DNA from: Alteromonas gilva
Lineage (GTDB): Bacteria > Pseudomonadota > Gammaproteobacteria > Enterobacterales > Alteromonadaceae
Direction of reading: 5' to 3'
Length of the DNA: 64,000 bases
Assembly (NCBI RefSeq): GCF_028595265.1
Contig: NZ_JAQQXP010000003.1
Coordinates: 434,001 to 498,000, forward strand
Under the pieces are notes generated by a model, which had not been told where the DNA came from, made no database searches, and saw only the letters and a program-made list of their open reading frames with translations. Positions 1 through 8,577 of this stretch are shown here, one piece after another (the stretch's first letter is position 1; every line of letters begins with the position of its first letter). The position numbers and the translations under genes were made by a program.

Positions 1-1074
1 TAAAGCGAGCCGGAGTTCCTTCATCAGAGGGGACTCTGGTGGTACCTTGATCTTTTTAAGTGCCGCTCTTACCAGCTCGTCGCCTACTCTGGCCGGAAAG
101 GTCGTGCTGATTTTGACAAATTTATCTTCCAGCTGAAAAACATAGATACTGGCATACAGTGATTCACCGCTGTCACTTTCAGCCACCATCTCTGACATTA
201 GCCCCTGCTCAGGCGGCGACGATTCATGAATAAAAGGTGTCTGGTGCTGCTTTATATCTATGCTCATCTCGCGTGCCGAGGCTGTTTCCCGTGCCTCGTT
301 GATGGCATCTGTCAGTTCTTTACTCAGGCGCTCATCAGTTTGGCCGTCGAGTACAGACAGTACCGGATAAATCGTGATGTCAAGCACCGCTTCTGTGAAG
401 TTTGGGTGCAGGTAACGCGCTAAAACCCCTTTAAAGGGATCAGGGTACAGATATTGCCGGGATAGCTCGAATTCATTCAGGCTCTCAGGCAAGACCAGCT
501 GGTTGGTATAGTCGCTGGCGCCCATGGCCTGATACAAATAAGGTGTTGTAAAGATTTGTTGTTTCTCGGCGTGTTGCCACCAGTGCAAGATAATCTGTTC
601 GACGTCTTTGGGGGTCACCGCACCGCGATGCTGATATTGCACTAAATGACTATCCAGCTGCATACCCCGCCATTCAACAGAAAACTCTGTATAGCTTTGC
701 CGCGCCTGCGCATCGTCCGGCGCTGAGGAGATTTGATTGGCAATGAGTAACTCATAGTCGTACTGGCTCAACGAAGGGCTTAATTCGGTAAACAACGACA
801 ATTGCTCCAGCGCCGTCAGAAAGTCATTGGCGGCTATTCCGTCATTTTTGCATTCGGCTTTGGTTGGTTGCGCGGCCTGGCACTGCCTGGCAGTTGCGTC
901 ACTGATGTACGAAGAAAATACGTTAACCGGCAGGTTAAAAGGCGTTTCAGCCGGCGCAGTTAAAAATGCTTCGTTTGCTGTTGACGCCACAGGAACGGGC
1001 TGCTGAGTTGCTGTGCAGGCTGTTAACGCGGTAACGAGCAACACACAGTTTAATTGTCGAAGGGACTTAATCAA
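1..1074 (-). CDS. Putative lipoprotein of unknown function (3' end beyond window)
   Basis: An open frame runs leftward from a TTG codon at 1074-1072 to the window edge, giving about 358 visible codons without a stop. An in-frame TGA lies directly upstream of the TTG, and AAGG sits 9 nt before it, so this start is well placed. The N-terminus has Lys and Arg, a short hydrophobic run, and a lipobox ending Leu-Thr-Ala-Cys near residue 20, so it should be exported and lipidated by Lgt/LspA. The rest looks soluble and periplasmic, with Cys residues near 63 and 73. I do not recognise the family. It follows xseA on the same strand after 72 bp with no clear terminator, so cotranscription is possible. 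Confidence 0.6.
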   Translation of the reverse strand, partial: MIKSLRQLNCVLLVTALTACTATQQPVPVASTANEAFLTAPAETPFNLPVNVFSSYISDATARQCQAAQPTKAECKNDGIAANDFLTALEQLSLFTELSPSLSQYDYELLIANQISSAPDDAQARQSYTEFSVEWRGMQLDSHLVQYQHRGAVTPKDVEQIILHWWQHAEKQQIFTTPYLYQAMGASDYTNQLVLPESLNEFELSRQYLYPDPFKGVLARYLHPNFTEAVLDITIYPVLSVLDGQTDERLSKELTDAINEARETASAREMSIDIKQHQTPFIHESSPPEQGLMSEMVAESDSGESLYASIYVFQLEDKFVKISTTFPARVGDELVRAALKKIKVPPESPLMKELRLAL

Positions 1075-1146
1075 TCAACGATACCTTGGATGAAAAATAA
1101 AATTTACCGTGGTAAGCGCCGCGCCACCCGTTCAGGTGGTTAACTG

Positions 1147-2508
1147 CTATTGAGCAGGCTTTGCTCTTACACCGGTTACTACACTAATAATTTCGCCATC
1201 TTCAACACGACTGGTTATCTCGTCGTGGGCTGAGACCGATTCAATTCGGGTTATAGCCTGTTGGTCTTTAAGCGTTACTGAATAACCACGGGATAAGGTG
1301 GCTAACGGACTCACAGACTGTAACAAGTGCGCTAGTGTAGCAAGGTTATGTCTGTTCGTCTCTAACCGCCGCTGCATAACACTGACAAGTCGTTGGTGTA
1401 ATTGTTCCCGCTGATTTTTAATGGCATCCAGCCGCAGCGCCGGATGTTGACGGGCGAGTTTGTGTTCAATGCGTTGTAATCGCGATTCCGCAGCGGCCAG
1501 TTTCGACCTGGTCAGGCTAACCAGTCGCTGAGTAAGCAGATCGATGTGCTGTCCTTGTTGCTGCAACATAACGGCAGGGTGCCTGGCGTTTAACCGCTGG
1601 TTGAGCACCGCATGGCGGTGAACGCCGGTTTGAATCTGCTGTTTGAGCCTGTCCGTGAGACGTTGCCGCAGTTGCGCGATATGTTTCATTGCCTCACGCT
1701 GATCTATCGATAAAAGCTCGGCGGCTGCCGACGGCGTTGGTGCTCGCAGGTCGGCGACAAAGTCAGCAATGGTGACATCAACCTCATGACCGACTGCACT
1801 GACAATGGGTAATGTTGAGGCGGCAATTTCACGCGCCAGGGTTTCGTCGTTAAAACACCACAAATCTTCCAGTGAGCCCCCACCACGGGTGAGCAGAATA
1901 ACATCTACTTCGCGACGTTGGTTAGCCAGCCACAGGTTATGTGTCAGCTGTTTTGCTGCCTGTTCCCCCTGAACCATGGACGGATAGATAATGACTTCAG
2001 TCGCCGGACTACGCCGCTGTAACACGCTCAGCACATCGTGCAGCGCTGCTCCTTGCGCCGAGGTGATCACCCCAATACGGGTAATTTGTTGCGGTAAGGC
2101 TTGTTTGCGGCCGGGATCAAACAGGCCTTCAGCCTGGAGTTTATATTTGAGCTGCTCAAACGCCAGCTTTAACTGACCTTCTCCTTCGGCTTGTAAGGTT
2201 TCTACCACTAACTGATAGTCACCGCGTGCCTCGTAAATACCCACGCTGGCTCTGACCAGCACTTTATCCCCCTCACGAGGTGCAGTGCGCACTGCGCGGT
2301 TTGCCGAACGGAACATGGCGGCCCGTACCTGCGCTTTGTCATCTTTGAGCGTGAAATACCAGTGACCAGAGGCAGCCCGGGTCATGTTGGAAATCTCAGC
2401 ACTCAGCCACACTAAACCCACTTCACTGGTTAAAATGTTACGCGCCAGTCGATTTAATGTTGAAACACTGTGAACTTTTTGCCCCTCAGGAGCGGAAAAT
2501 GCAGTCAT
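1147..2508 (-). CDS. xseA: Exodeoxyribonuclease VII large subunit
   Basis: At 453 residues this matches the usual XseA length (about 450). It is the catalytic large subunit of exonuclease VII, which with several small XseB subunits degrades single-stranded DNA from both ends. The N-terminal OB-fold region (about 1-110) binds ssDNA. The central catalytic region contains conserved stretches such as GVITS, LTRGGGS-LEDL and SAVGHEVD (about 145-245). A long Arg/Gln/Leu-rich coiled coil (about 260-400) fits the XseB-binding region. The gene is divergent from guaB across about 100 bp, the same arrangement as in E. coli. Start is ATG at 2508. Confidence 0.97.
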   Translation of the reverse strand: MTAFSAPEGQKVHSVSTLNRLARNILTSEVGLVWLSAEISNMTRAASGHWYFTLKDDKAQVRAAMFRSANRAVRTAPREGDKVLVRASVGIYEARGDYQLVVETLQAEGEGQLKLAFEQLKYKLQAEGLFDPGRKQALPQQITRIGVITSAQGAALHDVLSVLQRRSPATEVIIYPSMVQGEQAAKQLTHNLWLANQRREVDVILLTRGGGSLEDLWCFNDETLAREIAASTLPIVSAVGHEVDVTIADFVADLRAPTPSAAAELLSIDQREAMKHIAQLRQRLTDRLKQQIQTGVHRHAVLNQRLNARHPAVMLQQQGQHIDLLTQRLVSLTRSKLAAAESRLQRIEHKLARQHPALRLDAIKNQREQLHQRLVSVMQRRLETNRHNLATLAHLLQSVSPLATLSRGYSVTLKDQQAITRIESVSAHDEITSRVEDGEIISVVTGVRAKPAQ

Positions 2509-2543
2509 CGAATGAAAAAACCTCAGCTTTAATGCAAATACAG

Positions 2544-2572
2544 TTTACCTGAAACTGAAAAAACACTACAAT
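2544..2572 (+). promoter_or_regulatory. Sigma-70 promoter for guaB
   Basis: TTTACC (2544-2549) and TACAAT (2567-2572) are separated by exactly 17 bp, a good -35/-10 pair in the xseA-guaB divergent gap. Transcription would start near 2579, about 30 nt before the guaB start codon. Inference from sequence only. Confidence 0.6.
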
Positions 2573-2584
2573 TGCGCCGCAATT
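2570..2584. promoter_or_regulatory. Inverted repeat at the guaB transcription start (possible operator)
   Basis: AATTGC-gcc-GCAATT is a perfect 6-bp dyad that overlaps the 3' edge of the predicted -10 and the expected start point of guaB. It does not match the PurR consensus I know from E. coli, so the binding protein, if any, is unknown. Confidence 0.3.
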
Positions 2585-2610
2585 AAACCTCTACTATACA
2601 GGTGTTTTGC

Positions 2611-4080
2611 ATGCTAAGAATCGCTCAAGAAGCGCTAACCTTTGACGATGTTCTCTTGGTTCCGGCGCACTCCACTGTGCTACCGCACACGGCAAGCTTA
2701 CAAACCCGACTGACCCGCAAGGTCAATCTTAATATTCCTATGGTATCAGCTTCTATGGATACTGTAACGGAAGCTCGTTTAGCAATCGCGCTGGCTCAGG
2801 AAGGCGGCATCGGTTTTGTGCACAAGAATATGACACCTGAAGAACAGGCTAATCACGTTCGCGAAGTTAAAAAATACGAAAGCGGTGTGGTGTCTGATCC
2901 GGTGACTGTGTCAGAAAACCACAGTTTAGGCCAGGTGCTGGCCTTAAGTAAGAAGATGGGCTATTCGGGCTTCCCGGTGACCGACGGTGACAACAATCTT
3001 ATTGGTATTGTTACCGGCCGCGATTTACGTTTTGAAAAACGTTTGGATCTGCCGGTTGGCCAGGTGATGACCCCCAAAGAGCGTTTGGTAACAGTAAAAG
3101 AAGGCGCCAGCTCCGATGAGGTGCTCGAACTTATGCATGAGCACCGGATTGAGAAAATACTGGTGGTCGATGACGCCTTTAAACTGTCGGGACTGATCAC
3201 AGTTAAAGATTTCCAAAAAGCCGAAAATAAACCCAATGCCTGTAAAGATTCGTTAGGGCGTCTGCGGGTCGGAGCAGCAGTGGGGGTTGGCCCGGGTACC
3301 GACGAACGTATTGCGTTGTTGGTTGAAGCCGGTGTCGATGTGTTACTGATTGATACGTCGCACGGTCATTCACAGGGTGTTATCGATCGCGTTAAAGCCA
3401 CGCGTGAGGCTTATCCTGACTTACAAATTATTGCCGGCAATGTGGCCACCGCAGATGGTGCCTTAGCACTGGCGGATGCGGGCGCCGACGGCATTAAAGT
3501 CGGTATTGGTCCGGGCTCAATTTGTACCACGCGGATCGTAACAGGCTGCGGTGTACCGCAAATCACCGCGATATCTGATGCTGTTGAAGCGTTAAAAGAT
3601 CGTGACATTCCGGTTATCGCCGACGGTGGCATTCGTTTCTCTGGCGACATCGCCAAGGCGCTGGTTGCCGGTGCAAGCTGCGTGATGGTCGGCTCAATGC
3701 TGGCCGGTACTGAGGAAGCACCGGGAGAGGTAGAGCTGTTTCAGGGACGCTATTACAAGTCGTATCGTGGAATGGGCTCGCTTGGCGCAATGAACCAGCG
3801 CAATGGTTCATCGGACCGTTATTTCCAGGCCAGTGATAACGCCGAAAAACTGGTACCGGAAGGTATCGAAGGCCGGGTTGCTTACAAAGGCCCTATCGCC
3901 ACAATCATCCACCAACAAATGGGTGGTTTGCGTTCGGCAATGGGCTTAACCGGTTGCGCCACGATAAAAGAACTGAACACCAAACCACAGTTTGTAAGGG
4001 TCACCTCAGCGGGCATGGGCGAGTCGCACGTGCACGACGTGAGCATTACCAAAGAAGCGCCAAACTACCGTTTAGGCTAA
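2611..4080 (+). CDS. guaB: Inosine-5'-monophosphate dehydrogenase
   Basis: IMP dehydrogenase oxidises IMP to XMP with NAD+, the first committed step of GTP synthesis. The 489-residue protein begins MLRIAQEALTFDDVLLVP, nearly the E. coli sequence; the frame stays open to a GTG three codons upstream, but ATG 2611 has an AGG seven bases before it and matches the family start. Two CBS domains occupy about 95-205. The catalytic loop GSICTTRIVTG with the active-site Cys is near 303-313, followed by ADGGIRFSGD. guaA lies 78 bp downstream, after a terminator-like hairpin. Confidence 0.97.
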   Translation: MLRIAQEALTFDDVLLVPAHSTVLPHTASLQTRLTRKVNLNIPMVSASMDTVTEARLAIALAQEGGIGFVHKNMTPEEQANHVREVKKYESGVVSDPVTVSENHSLGQVLALSKKMGYSGFPVTDGDNNLIGIVTGRDLRFEKRLDLPVGQVMTPKERLVTVKEGASSDEVLELMHEHRIEKILVVDDAFKLSGLITVKDFQKAENKPNACKDSLGRLRVGAAVGVGPGTDERIALLVEAGVDVLLIDTSHGHSQGVIDRVKATREAYPDLQIIAGNVATADGALALADAGADGIKVGIGPGSICTTRIVTGCGVPQITAISDAVEALKDRDIPVIADGGIRFSGDIAKALVAGASCVMVGSMLAGTEEAPGEVELFQGRYYKSYRGMGSLGAMNQRNGSSDRYFQASDNAEKLVPEGIEGRVAYKGPIATIIHQQMGGLRSAMGLTGCATIKELNTKPQFVRVTSAGMGESHVHDVSITKEAPNYRLG

Positions 4081-4108
4081 ACTATCCAACAGATTTAGTT
4101 GTAATACA

Positions 4109-4145
4109 CAGGCTGGTTACCGACCAGCCTGATTGTTTTTTATTT
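4109..4145 (+). terminator. Intrinsic terminator between guaB and guaA
   Basis: A perfect 9-bp stem (CAGGCTGGT / ACCAGCCTG, loop TACCG) at 4109-4131 is followed by a T6 run at 4136-4141. It lies only 13 bp before the guaA start codon, so it would terminate or attenuate guaB transcription within what is normally the guaBA operon. Confidence 0.8.
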
Positions 4146-4158
4146 AAAGGCAAATAGC

Positions 4159-5736
4159 ATGACACAAAATATCCATGACCATCGCATTCTTATTTTGGAC
4201 TTTGGTTCTCAGTACACGCAGCTTATTGCCCGCCGGGTTCGTGAGCTGGGTGTGTATTGTGAACTTTGGGCATGGGATGTCAGCGAAGAACAAATCAAAT
4301 CATTCAATCCGCAAGGCATTATTTTATCCGGGGGCCCGGAATCGGTGACAGAAGCGAACTCACCACGAGCCCCTGAGTATGTGTTTAATGCCGGCGTACC
4401 GGTGCTCGGCGTGTGTTACGGCATGCAAACCATGGCCGCGCAATTGGGCGGACAGGTGCAGGGCTCAGACAAACGTGAGTTTGGCTATGCCCAGGTTGAA
4501 GTGGTTAAAAGTAATCCTCTGCTGGATAAAATTGAAGATCATATCAGCGCTGAAGGTAATGCATTGCTGGATGTGTGGATGAGCCACGGCGATAAGGTAA
4601 TTGCTATTCCCGAAGGCTTTGAAACGGTTGCCTTAACACCATCCTGCCCTCACGCGGCGATGGTGCATCCTGAAAAGCAATTCTACGGTGTGCAGTTCCA
4701 CCCCGAAGTTACCCATACCCGCCAGGGAATGCGTATTCTGTCGCAATTTGTGATGGATATCTGTGGGTGCGAAAAGCTTTGGACGCCGGATGCGATTATC
4801 GAAGACGCGATAGCGCGTATTAAAGCGAAAGTCGGTGATGATGAAGTGATCCTCGGCCTGTCCGGCGGCGTCGACTCCTCGGTCGTGGCGATGCTGATCC
4901 ACCGTGCAATTGGCGATAAGCTGACCTGCGTGTTTGTGGATAATGGCTTACTGCGCTTAAACGAAGGCGAACAGGTCATGGATATGTTCGGCGATCATTT
5001 CGGTTTGAACATCATTAAAATCGATGCTGAAGAGCGTTTCCTGGCACGCCTTGAAGGTATTGAAGATCCGGAGCTAAAGCGTAAAGCTATTGGCAATGAG
5101 TTTGTCGCCGTGTTCGATGAAGAAGCCAGTAAACTGGTGAATGCCAAATGGCTGGCGCAAGGCACCATTTATCCTGATGTGATTGAGTCAGCCGGCTCGG
5201 CAACAGGCAAGGCGCACGTGATTAAGTCTCACCACAATGTGGGCGGTCTGCCAGAAGACATGAAAATGGGGCTGGTGGAGCCGCTACGCGAATTGTTTAA
5301 AGATGAAGTGCGTAAGATTGGTCTGGAACTCGGATTGCCCTACGACATGCTGTACCGCCATCCGTTCCCGGGACCAGGTCTTGGTGTGCGGGTGTTAGGT
5401 GAAATCAAAAAAGAATACTGCGATTTATTGCGCCGCGCCGATGCCATTTTTATCGAAGAACTGCACAACGCCGAGTTGTATCATAAAGTCAGCCAGGCCT
5501 TTACGGTATTTTTACCGGTCAGATCAGTGGGCGTGATGGGCGATGCCCGTAAGTATGACTGGGTAGTGTCACTCAGAGCGGTAGAAACCATCGACTTTAT
5601 GACCGCGCACTGGGCTCATTTGCCGTATGAATTCCTCGGTAAAGTCTCTAACCGCATCATCAACGAAATCGACGGTATCTCCCGGGTAGTTTACGATATT
5701 TCCGGCAAACCGCCGGCCACCATTGAGTGGGAATAA
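4159..5736 (+). CDS. guaA: GMP synthase (glutamine-hydrolysing)
   Basis: Converts XMP to GMP using ATP and glutamine. The 525 residues equal the E. coli length. The N-terminal class I glutamine amidotransferase carries the Cys nucleophile in GVCYGMQ (about residue 86) and the His-Glu of QFHPE (about 181-185). The ATP-pyrophosphatase P-loop LSGGVDSS follows at about 233-240, and the C-terminal dimerisation domain ends with PATIEWE. AAAGG at 4146-4150 is its ribosome site. It follows guaB on the same strand but lies beyond a terminator hairpin, so its expression may be partly independent of guaB or depend on read-through. Confidence 0.98.
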   Translation: MTQNIHDHRILILDFGSQYTQLIARRVRELGVYCELWAWDVSEEQIKSFNPQGIILSGGPESVTEANSPRAPEYVFNAGVPVLGVCYGMQTMAAQLGGQVQGSDKREFGYAQVEVVKSNPLLDKIEDHISAEGNALLDVWMSHGDKVIAIPEGFETVALTPSCPHAAMVHPEKQFYGVQFHPEVTHTRQGMRILSQFVMDICGCEKLWTPDAIIEDAIARIKAKVGDDEVILGLSGGVDSSVVAMLIHRAIGDKLTCVFVDNGLLRLNEGEQVMDMFGDHFGLNIIKIDAEERFLARLEGIEDPELKRKAIGNEFVAVFDEEASKLVNAKWLAQGTIYPDVIESAGSATGKAHVIKSHHNVGGLPEDMKMGLVEPLRELFKDEVRKIGLELGLPYDMLYRHPFPGPGLGVRVLGEIKKEYCDLLRRADAIFIEELHNAELYHKVSQAFTVFLPVRSVGVMGDARKYDWVVSLRAVETIDFMTAHWAHLPYEFLGKVSNRIINEIDGISRVVYDISGKPPATIEWE

Positions 5737-5771
5737 GATACCACGACACAGTCGATTGATTCTCGATGACT

Positions 5772-5800
5772 AAGCCAGCAGTTCTGCTGGCTTTTTTTAT
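5772..5800 (+). terminator. Intrinsic terminator after guaA
   Basis: GCCAGCAG-TT-CTGCTGGC forms a perfect 8-bp stem (5774-5791) followed directly by T7. It lies 37 bp after the guaA stop. Confidence 0.9.
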
Positions 5801-5941
5801 TCTGGCAACGGGCTTTCACAAAACTGTCACATTGGCACGTTTAAATGTGCGTTTTGCCATGCTTAGGAATGCTTCACGTTGCTGACATGGCATGACCCAC
5901 ACGAGTACTAAGGCTCGTAGACATACCTATCGGAGACACAA

Positions 5942-6751
5942 ATGATACGATTTTCCAGTATCAATCGTCTTATCATGACACCTGTACTGGCCATTATTAC
6001 GGTGCTGGTACTGCTCAATGCTGCGTCGTTGACGATTGCGTTTTCATTAATCAACAATATTGCCATTGTTGAGCAAACTAACGTGGTTCAGGAAAGGCAG
6101 ATAAATGAGGCCCTCAACGAGTTTAAAACCCAGGTGCAGGAATGGAAGAATGTGCTCCTGCGCGGCCGTAACGAAGAAGACCGCCTCAAGTACTGGCAAC
6201 GTTTTAAGCAGCGGGAGGAAAGTGTTCAGCAGCAGCTAGATAGCATGCTGCAAAATAGTCAGTTGAGCGGCCCGGTTAGCGAACTCATAGAACGGTTTCT
6301 CTCCGCTCACCACAAGATGGGGGTGAAGTATCGTGATGGCTATGCGGCTTTTGTGTCAGCGGGCTTCGACCCGACCGTGGGTGACAGTTATGTGCGCGGT
6401 ATTGACCGGGAACCGGCTAAGTTGTTGCAACAAACCGCAGACAACATTGCGGCAAACACCCGGACTGCCAAACAACAGGTATCGACAAATACTTCCCGGT
6501 TGTTGTGGCTTATATTGTCGTCGTCAGTGTTGCTGAGCGTGTTGTGTATTGTTTACCTGGTATTTAACCTACGTCGCAATATTGTTAAGCCTACCCGGGA
6601 AATCGCTCAATGTCTTAAGAGCATGGAACAAAAAGCCTACGATTACCAACTGACCTATCACAGCGAGCACGAGTTGGGCCTGGTAGCCAGCGCAACGCGT
6701 CACCTGCAAAGTAAGCTGCAGGATACGGTGGGATTGTTGTCTGAAGCGTAA
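5942..6751 (+). CDS. Methyl-accepting chemotaxis protein, N-terminal half (gene split by in-frame TAA)
   Basis: This 269-residue frame holds the sensory half of a chemoreceptor: a first membrane helix (about 12-35), a periplasmic four-helix-type ligand domain (about 36-180), a second membrane helix (about 184-207) and a HAMP-like region (about 208-262). CGGAGA at 5932-5937 gives a good ribosome site for ATG 5942. It ends at TAA 6749-6751. The next frame (6758-7564) is in the same reading frame and supplies the missing cytoplasmic signalling domain. Without the stop the product would be about 540 residues, the normal MCP length, so this is probably a nonsense-mutated gene or a sequence error. 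The ligand is unknown. Confidence 0.8.
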   Translation: MIRFSSINRLIMTPVLAIITVLVLLNAASLTIAFSLINNIAIVEQTNVVQERQINEALNEFKTQVQEWKNVLLRGRNEEDRLKYWQRFKQREESVQQQLDSMLQNSQLSGPVSELIERFLSAHHKMGVKYRDGYAAFVSAGFDPTVGDSYVRGIDREPAKLLQQTADNIAANTRTAKQQVSTNTSRLLWLILSSSVLLSVLCIVYLVFNLRRNIVKPTREIAQCLKSMEQKAYDYQLTYHSEHELGLVASATRHLQSKLQDTVGLLSEA

Positions 6752-6757
6752 GGACAA

Positions 6758-7564
6758 ATGCAACGATCACAGGAGTTGTTAACTGATGTCAGTACAACCA
6801 TTGATCGGGGGGCGAGGGAGCAGCATGAGTCGTCAGAGTCGCTGTCTACCGCAAATCACAAGCTGGATGAAATTGTCAAAAGTCTGGTTGCTATTACAAC
6901 CCAGGTTTCCGTCGCATCAAACAATTCACAGCAACAGGCCAATGAGTGCTACACCACATTCGAAAGAGCCAACCAGGGCTTTGCGGAGCTGGCTAAAACC
7001 GTCACTTCGGCCAGCCAGATAGTTAACGAGCTGCAGGCTCGCAGTGCCAGTATCTTAACGGTCGTCAATGTCATCAACGAGATTGCCGATCAAACGAATT
7101 TACTCGCTCTGAATGCGGCAATTGAGGCCGCCCGGGCGGGTGAACACGGACGCGGTTTCGCCGTGGTGGCAGATGAAGTGCGCGCGCTCGCGGCCAAAAC
7201 GCAGCAGTCTACCCAAGAGATCAACGCGATTTTAAGCGCGTTTGAGGGCGACGCCACAAAGGCCGTAACGGCCATGAAAAGCGGTCAGGCGCACGCCAGT
7301 GAAAATGCCAGCAACGCCCAACATGCGCTAACTCTGCTCAATGAGCTGGTGACTTACATCGAAGAGACGCAAAGTGTGGTGGCCACGTTAAACGATGCCG
7401 CAAACGATCAGTCAGACATTCATCATCAACTCAATGAGGTGATTGCTAATGTGATGCGCTCTGCAGAAAATTATCACAGCCTGTCGCGAAGTAATGACAT
7501 CTCCAACGCCATGGGCGTGATGACAAAAAATGTCACTGCGGTGGTCTCTGCACTGAGCCGATAG
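6758..7564 (+). CDS. Methyl-accepting chemotaxis protein, C-terminal signalling domain (second part of the split gene)
   Basis: These 268 residues are the cytoplasmic coiled-coil signalling domain of an MCP. The highly conserved hairpin tip is present (EIADQTNLLALNAAIEAARA, then GEHGRGFAVVADEVRALA, about 110-150), the site that contacts CheA and CheW. No membrane segment or sensor is encoded here. The frame is continuous with 5942-6751, interrupted only by TAA at 6749. The stop codon forms part of TAAGGA, which lies 3 nt before ATG 6758, so some reinitiation could yield a soluble signalling fragment; this is inference. The alternative is a decayed gene. Confidence 0.75.
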   Translation: MQRSQELLTDVSTTIDRGAREQHESSESLSTANHKLDEIVKSLVAITTQVSVASNNSQQQANECYTTFERANQGFAELAKTVTSASQIVNELQARSASILTVVNVINEIADQTNLLALNAAIEAARAGEHGRGFAVVADEVRALAAKTQQSTQEINAILSAFEGDATKAVTAMKSGQAHASENASNAQHALTLLNELVTYIEETQSVVATLNDAANDQSDIHHQLNEVIANVMRSAENYHSLSRSNDISNAMGVMTKNVTAVVSALSR

Positions 7565-7651
7565 CCGAAAATCGCTGTACAATACTTATCACATTGACAC
7601 ATTGCGCGCCGGGCCAGAAAGCACTGCCCGGTGCCGCGCGGCGAGGTAGAT

Positions 7652-8560
7652 TTGACAGAGGTTCCACCGTTAGTTTTTCATCCAATTTACAGTCAACTGG
7701 AATTGCCTTACCGGCATCGCTTTCCGATAGAAAAGTATCAGGGAATATATGACGCGCTGCGCCTGCAGGGCGTACCGGCAGACACATTTGTGCAGCCAAA
7801 ACCGGTATTGGTAAATCAGCTGCTGGCCCATTACGACAGCGATTATGTTAATGCCTTACTGCACGGAACCCTGGCCAAACAGGCTATGCGCCGGATTGGG
7901 TTTCCCTGGTCTGAGCAATTAATAAAACGCAGTTTAACCGCGGTGGGGGGCACTATTACCACGGCCAGACTTGCCATTCAGCACGGCCTGGCGCTGAATC
8001 TTACGGGCGGTTATCATCATGCCGCCGGCGATTTTGGCGCCGGATTTTGTTTGTTCAACGACCTGTATCTCGCGGCAAAAACAATGCTGAATGAACCCGG
8101 TATCGATTCGGTGCTGATCATTGATTTGGATGTGCATCAGGGCGATGGTACTGCGCTGCTGGCCGAAAACGATCCGTCAGTCATTACCCTGTCATTACAC
8201 GGCGAGAAAAACTTCCCACACCGCAAACAACGCTCAGATATGGATTTTCCGTTGCCTAAAGGGCTCGGCGATGATGATTATATGAATGTATTGGATGAGG
8301 CGCTCACCACGGCCCGACGCTTGTATTCGCCGGATGCTGTTATCTACGATGCCGGCGTCGATGTGCATGAGCATGACGACCTTGGGCTGCTCAATATTTC
8401 AACTCAGGGGGTGTTGGCCCGCGATAGCATGGTTTTTAACTGGTGCAAGGCCCGCGATTTGCCGGTCGCCGCGGTAATCGGGGGCGGCTACCAGCGCGAT
8501 ATTGACGCGTTGGTGGCCGTGCATTTACAGCTCTACCGGGCGGCGGGCGTCATTGACTAA
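7652..8560 (+). CDS. Histone deacetylase family (acetylpolyamine/acetoin-utilisation-like) zinc hydrolase
   Basis: A bacterial member of the arginase/deacetylase fold family; members remove acetyl groups from acetylpolyamines, acetyl-lysine or similar substrates. Active-site signatures are in order: the HH pair in GGYHHAAGDFGAGFCLFND, the zinc ligands in DLDVHQGDGT, the Asp in YDAGVDVHEHDDLG, and GGGY near the C-terminus. Length is about 302 residues. The frame is open from a GTG at 7631, but GAGG at 7643-7646 lies 5 nt before TTG 7652, so I prefer the TTG. It follows the split chemoreceptor by about 90 bp and is convergent with pldA (17 bp gap). The substrate cannot be told from sequence. 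Confidence 0.85.
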   Translation: MTEVPPLVFHPIYSQLELPYRHRFPIEKYQGIYDALRLQGVPADTFVQPKPVLVNQLLAHYDSDYVNALLHGTLAKQAMRRIGFPWSEQLIKRSLTAVGGTITTARLAIQHGLALNLTGGYHHAAGDFGAGFCLFNDLYLAAKTMLNEPGIDSVLIIDLDVHQGDGTALLAENDPSVITLSLHGEKNFPHRKQRSDMDFPLPKGLGDDDYMNVLDEALTTARRLYSPDAVIYDAGVDVHEHDDLGLLNISTQGVLARDSMVFNWCKARDLPVAAVIGGGYQRDIDALVAVHLQLYRAAGVID

Positions 8561-8577
8561 TGTCCCCCTGAAGCGGG

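Noticed and set aside
1124..1139. CCACC-cgttca-GGTGG hairpin after xseA
   Set aside because: Only 5 bp and no T-run on the leftward strand, so not called a terminator.
5830..5850. TTGGCACG before the chemoreceptor gene, resembling a sigma-54 -24 element
   Set aside because: The required GC at -12 with 10-bp spacing is missing.
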